64,000 bases of DNA from JBBQER01 sp052148155 (lineage in GTDB: Bacteria > Actinomycetota > Acidimicrobiia > IMCC26256 > PALSA-610): NCBI GenBank assembly GCA_052148155.1, contig JBKQIY010000019.1:1-64000 (forward strand). The letters run 5' to 3'. The first letter of the stretch is position 1; each line of letters begins with the position of its first letter. The notes below the pieces were generated by a model. The model saw nothing but the letters and a program-made list of their open reading frames with translations. It searched no databases and was not told the DNA's origin. The position numbers and the translations under genes are program-made. Shown piece after piece: positions 61,507 to 64,000 of the stretch.

Positions 61507-63284
61507 CCGGGTCGTTCACGCCGCTCGGCCCCGGGCCGGCAGGGATCGCGGAGCTGCGAGCCGATCTCGCGGCTGGTGCGACGACCCCCGCCGCGGTCGT
61601 CAAACGGGCCTACGCGGCCCTCGCCCAACTGGAGTCGGCCGTGATCAACTTCGTGCCGGAGGAGACCGCGCTGGCCCTCGCCGATCGGGACCTTGATGGC
61701 CTGCCGCTGGGAGGCGTCCCCTTCGTCATCAAGGACAACATCGACGTCGCCGGGGTGGCCACGACCGCCGGCTGCCCGAGCTTTTCGTATCTGCCGTCCG
61801 AGTCGGCCACAGTGGTGCAGCGCCTCGTCGAGGCCGGGGCCATTCCCGTAGCCAAGACCAACCTGGATCAGTTCGCCACCGGTCTGGTGGGTACCCGCAG
61901 CCCCTACGGAATCCCGCTGAACCCCTTCGATCGCACGCGGGTGCCCGGTGGTTCGAGCTCGGGATCGGCGGTGGCGGTCGCCTGCGGCGCCGTCCCGTTC
62001 GCGCTGGGGACGGATACGGCCGGGTCGGGGCGGGTGCCGGCGGCCTTCACGGGCACGGTCGGGCTCAAGCCCACCCGAGGGTGGCTGAGCACCAAAGGTG
62101 TCGTACCTGCGGTGCGGACACTCGACTGTGTGTCGATCTTCGCCCTGTCGGTCGAGGACGCGTGGGCGGTCGCGGTGCTCGCCGCGGCGTTCGACCCCGC
62201 CGACCCCTTCAGCCGCCGCCGACCGGCCTGGCATCCCCTCCGGTCGCCCGGCCCCCGCGTCGGTGTCGGTCGCGGGATCGACCTGGCGTCCGTCCTCGAC
62301 CTGCCGTCCGCCCTCGCCCAAGCCGCGGGGAGCGCCGTCATACAGGAGATCGAGGTCGCGCCCCTGCTGGAGGCCGGGCGCCTTCTCTACGGCGGGCCGG
62401 CCGTCGCCGAGCGCTTCGCCGCCGTGGGCGACTTCCTGGCCGCTGACCCGCCCGGCGTCGATCCCACCGTCCGAGAGATCATCCTCGACGCCAACCGGTG
62501 GACCGCGTCGGATGCCGCCGTCGCCGGTTACGAGCTCGCCCACCTCCGGCGCGTCGCCGAGGCGATATGGGAGGACATCGACGTGCTCGTCTTGCCGACC
62601 GTCGCCCGTCACCCCACCCTCGCCGAAGTGGCGGCCGATCCCGTCGGCGTCAACGCCGAACTGGGGACCTACACCACATTCGCCAACCTGCTCGACCTGT
62701 GCGCGGTCGCGGTGCCGACCGGCCTTCGAAGCGGGTTGCCGCAAGGTGTGTGCGTCCTGGCGCCGGCGTGGGCAGACGCCCTTGCCGGGGCGGTCGCGTC
62801 GCAGATCCACCTGGCGACTGGGGGCCTCCGGGGAGTCGTCGGCCGTCCGGTCGCCGACACTGGCTGGGCACCGCCCAGGACCAGTGGAGGCATCGACCTG
62901 GCCGTGGTCGGTGCGCACCTGGCAGGCCAGCCGCTGCACCATCAGCTCACGGAGCTCGGCGCCGTGTTCGTCGCCGCCACCACGACAACGTCCGACTACC
63001 GCCTTTACGCCCTGCCCGACACCGTCCCCGCCAAACCTGGCCTGGTCAGAGTCGCCGCGGGCACGGGCCGGGCCATCGAGGTCGAGGTCTACCGTCTCGA
63101 CGCAGCCGGCTTTGGTCGGTTCGTGGCCGAGGTGGCGCCCCCGTTGTGCATCGGCACCGTCCGCCTCCCGTCCGGTCCGGTCGCCGGCTTCTTGTGCGAG
63201 CCGCTCGCGGTGGAGGGCGCGATCGACATCAGCGAGTACGGGGCCTGGCGCGCCTACCGCTCGGTTCGCCCCGCACACCCCTGA
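61503..63284 (+). CDS. atzF: Allophanate hydrolase
   Basis: A 593-residue amidase-signature enzyme that hydrolyses allophanate to two ammonia and two CO2. Ser-cisSer-Lys triad: Lys77 (VIKDNID), cis-Ser near 151-152 (PGGSSSGSA) and nucleophile Ser175 (GTDTAGSGR). A C-terminal domain follows from about 470 (VGAHLAGQPLHHQLTELGA onward), as in full-length AtzF. Translationally coupled to urea carboxylase. Its stop marks the end of the GC-rich block: within about 20 bases begins the minus-strand remnant of another urea carboxylase. Confidence 0.93.
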   Translation: MTGSFTPLGPGPAGIAELRADLAAGATTPAAVVKRAYAALAQLESAVINFVPEETALALADRDLDGLPLGGVPFVIKDNIDVAGVATTAGCPSFSYLPSESATVVQRLVEAGAIPVAKTNLDQFATGLVGTRSPYGIPLNPFDRTRVPGGSSSGSAVAVACGAVPFALGTDTAGSGRVPAAFTGTVGLKPTRGWLSTKGVVPAVRTLDCVSIFALSVEDAWAVAVLAAAFDPADPFSRRRPAWHPLRSPGPRVGVGRGIDLASVLDLPSALAQAAGSAVIQEIEVAPLLEAGRLLYGGPAVAERFAAVGDFLAADPPGVDPTVREIILDANRWTASDAAVAGYELAHLRRVAEAIWEDIDVLVLPTVARHPTLAEVAADPVGVNAELGTYTTFANLLDLCAVAVPTGLRSGLPQGVCVLAPAWADALAGAVASQIHLATGGLRGVVGRPVADTGWAPPRTSGGIDLAVVGAHLAGQPLHHQLTELGAVFVAATTTTSDYRLYALPDTVPAKPGLVRVAAGTGRAIEVEVYRLDAAGFGRFVAEVAPPLCIGTVRLPSGPVAGFLCEPLAVEGAIDISEYGAWRAYRSVRPAHP

Positions 63285-63299
63285 CTGCCGTCATTTCCT

Positions 63300-63697
63300 C
63301 GGGGGAGCGCCGCGAACCTCCTGGCCGTCGCCTCGACCAGATTGCGGACGTGGCGGCGCGTCGCGCATCGTCGAGTGCTGATGCTGGCGTTCCCTGCAGG
63401 AGCGGTGAGCCAACCTTGTCGGCGAGACCCGGGCAGTGTCCTTGGCGCCGAAGATACGCAGCTGTTGCGGCGCCGAGCCGATGAACGTTGGTCCGGCGGC
63501 CTCGACCTGTTCTGCGAACTCGTGGCGCTCGGCAAGGCCTCCGAAGCCCGGGTGGCTTGCGCGCCGCGCTCAAGCGCGGCGGCGATGATGGCCTGCGCGT
63601 CGAGAGAGCTCGCGGCGGCTGGGTGACCGCCGGATGCGGCCCGTTTCATCGGCGAGTCGAGCAGGCCGCGTCTCCGTGTCGGCGTCCGAGTACACCG
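63300..63697 (-). pseudogene. Shredded biotin-carboxylase fragment of a second urea carboxylase
   Basis: Reading the minus strand downward from 63695 gives VYSDADTETR and LADETGRI. In other frames it gives SLDAQAIIAAALERGAQA, then HPGFGGLAERHEFAEQVEA and FIGSAPQQLRIFGAKDTAR, then ADKVGSPLLQGTPASALDDA. Each piece aligns in order with residues about 30-150 of the intact urea carboxylase at 57805 (VYTDADAGS, ADEAIRI, HPGYGFLSE, WIGPDPDHIRRFGDKHEARA, GLLAGTGLLDS). At least three frameshifts and loss of everything after the ATP-grasp start make it dead. It begins right after the DUF1989 stop and ends at the allophanate hydrolase stop. Confidence 0.75.
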
Positions 63698-63703
63698 CTG
63701 GTC

Positions 63704-64000
63704 TCAGGGGCCGGTGACAACGACGCCGACCGGGGTTGGGTCGAATCCGTTGCAGGGATTGTTGATTTGCGGACAGTTGCTGATGAGCACCAGCACGTCG
63801 CGCTCGGCCCGGCATACGACACGTAGGCCAGGTGCCGAGATCCCGTCAACGATTCCCATGGTGCCGTCGGCTTCGACGGGCACGTTCATAAACCAGTTGA
63901 TGTTGCTCACGAGGTCGCGTTTTCCGAGGTCCCACTTCGCACCTTCGAACAGGAAGTTCTCGACGCACGCGTGTTGATGCTTCGTGTGAAACCCGTAGCG
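63704..64000 (-). CDS. DUF1989 / urea-carboxylase-associated protein, 5' partial
   Basis: The last 98 codons of a minus-strand gene entering from the right edge. HQHACVENFLFEGAKWDLGK, RDLVSNINWFMNVPVEADGT, VDGISAPGLRV and VLVLISNCPQINNPCNGFDP with TPVGVVV match the DUF1989 family (urea-amidolyase-associated proteins UAAP1/UAAP2), including the NCPQxNNPCN cysteine motif that may bind metal. These genes normally sit with urea carboxylase, which is seen here only as a pseudogene directly downstream. The codon style is less C/G-rich than the plus-strand block. Confidence 0.85.
   Translation of the reverse strand, partial: RYGFHTKHQHACVENFLFEGAKWDLGKRDLVSNINWFMNVPVEADGTMGIVDGISAPGLRVVCRAERDVLVLISNCPQINNPCNGFDPTPVGVVVTGP

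Noticed and set aside
61014..63278. 754-codon open frame on the minus strand
   Set aside because: Exact antisense of urea carboxylase and allophanate hydrolase; Arg/Gly/Asp-rich with no family motif. High GC removes stop codons from shadow frames.

Overview
The window looks like a chromosomal segment of a high-GC actinobacterium, probably from a soil or freshwater lineage near Acidimicrobiia. The evidence is a WhiB regulator, a large BTAD/AfsR-type regulator, GTG and TTG starts, many 4-nt stop/start overlaps, actinobacterial secreted Cys-pair fibronectin-like repeats, and a HAD-GH65 fusion built like mycobacterial OtsB1. I recognised no rRNA, tRNA, CRISPR array or intact transposase. The lineage call is inference.

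Left part (1-17.9 kb): four secreted fibronectin-III-like repeat proteins stand in tandem. The first is cut by the window edge and has a very different, G/T-rich codon style. A four-gene ABC exporter operon follows (two ATPases and two permeases, each start overlapping the previous stop). After it come a convergent secreted phosphoesterase lipoprotein, a small conserved protein, a 1148-residue BTAD/AAA regulator, and about 1.7 kb with no convincing gene.

Middle part (17.9-47 kb): mostly catabolic or redox single genes and short operons. These are an acyl-CoA dehydrogenase, a sarcosine-oxidase-like flavoenzyme, a membrane protein, small orphans, a PaaI-like thioesterase beside a decayed alcohol dehydrogenase, a Baeyer-Villiger monooxygenase, a GH172 glycosidase, a PAS/metallo-beta-lactamase-fold pair, an amidohydrolase, a tiny Ser/Gly repeat protein, a serine beta-lactamase-fold hydrolase with a flavin reductase, and an N-acyl-D-amino-acid deacylase. 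A compact operon of phosphoketolase, acetate kinase and HAD-GH65 phosphorylase follows. Then come WhiB, a lysozyme-like membrane protein, a methyltransferase, an APH-fold kinase, a DUF1543 protein, and a frameshifted M24 peptidase.

Right part (47.5-63.3 kb): a compact, visibly more C/G-rich block. It carries a Rieske oxygenase, a lipocalin-like (HRI1-like) protein, a creatininase-family amidohydrolase, a type III glutamine-synthetase-like ligase, a Dpp-type ABC importer (binding protein, fused double ATPase, two permeases), an Lrp/AsnC regulator, urea carboxylase and allophanate hydrolase. Together these read as an uptake and degradation system for a nitrogenous, possibly ureido, guanidino or cyclic amide compound that ends in urea and then ammonia. 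Both flanks hold minus-strand pseudogenes: the M24 peptidase on the left, and on the right a shredded second urea carboxylase just downstream of a DUF1989 (urea-carboxylase-associated) gene that runs off the window. The simplest reading is that the block was inserted into, or replaced, an older decayed urea-carboxylase locus. A chimeric assembly is the alternative that must be excluded.
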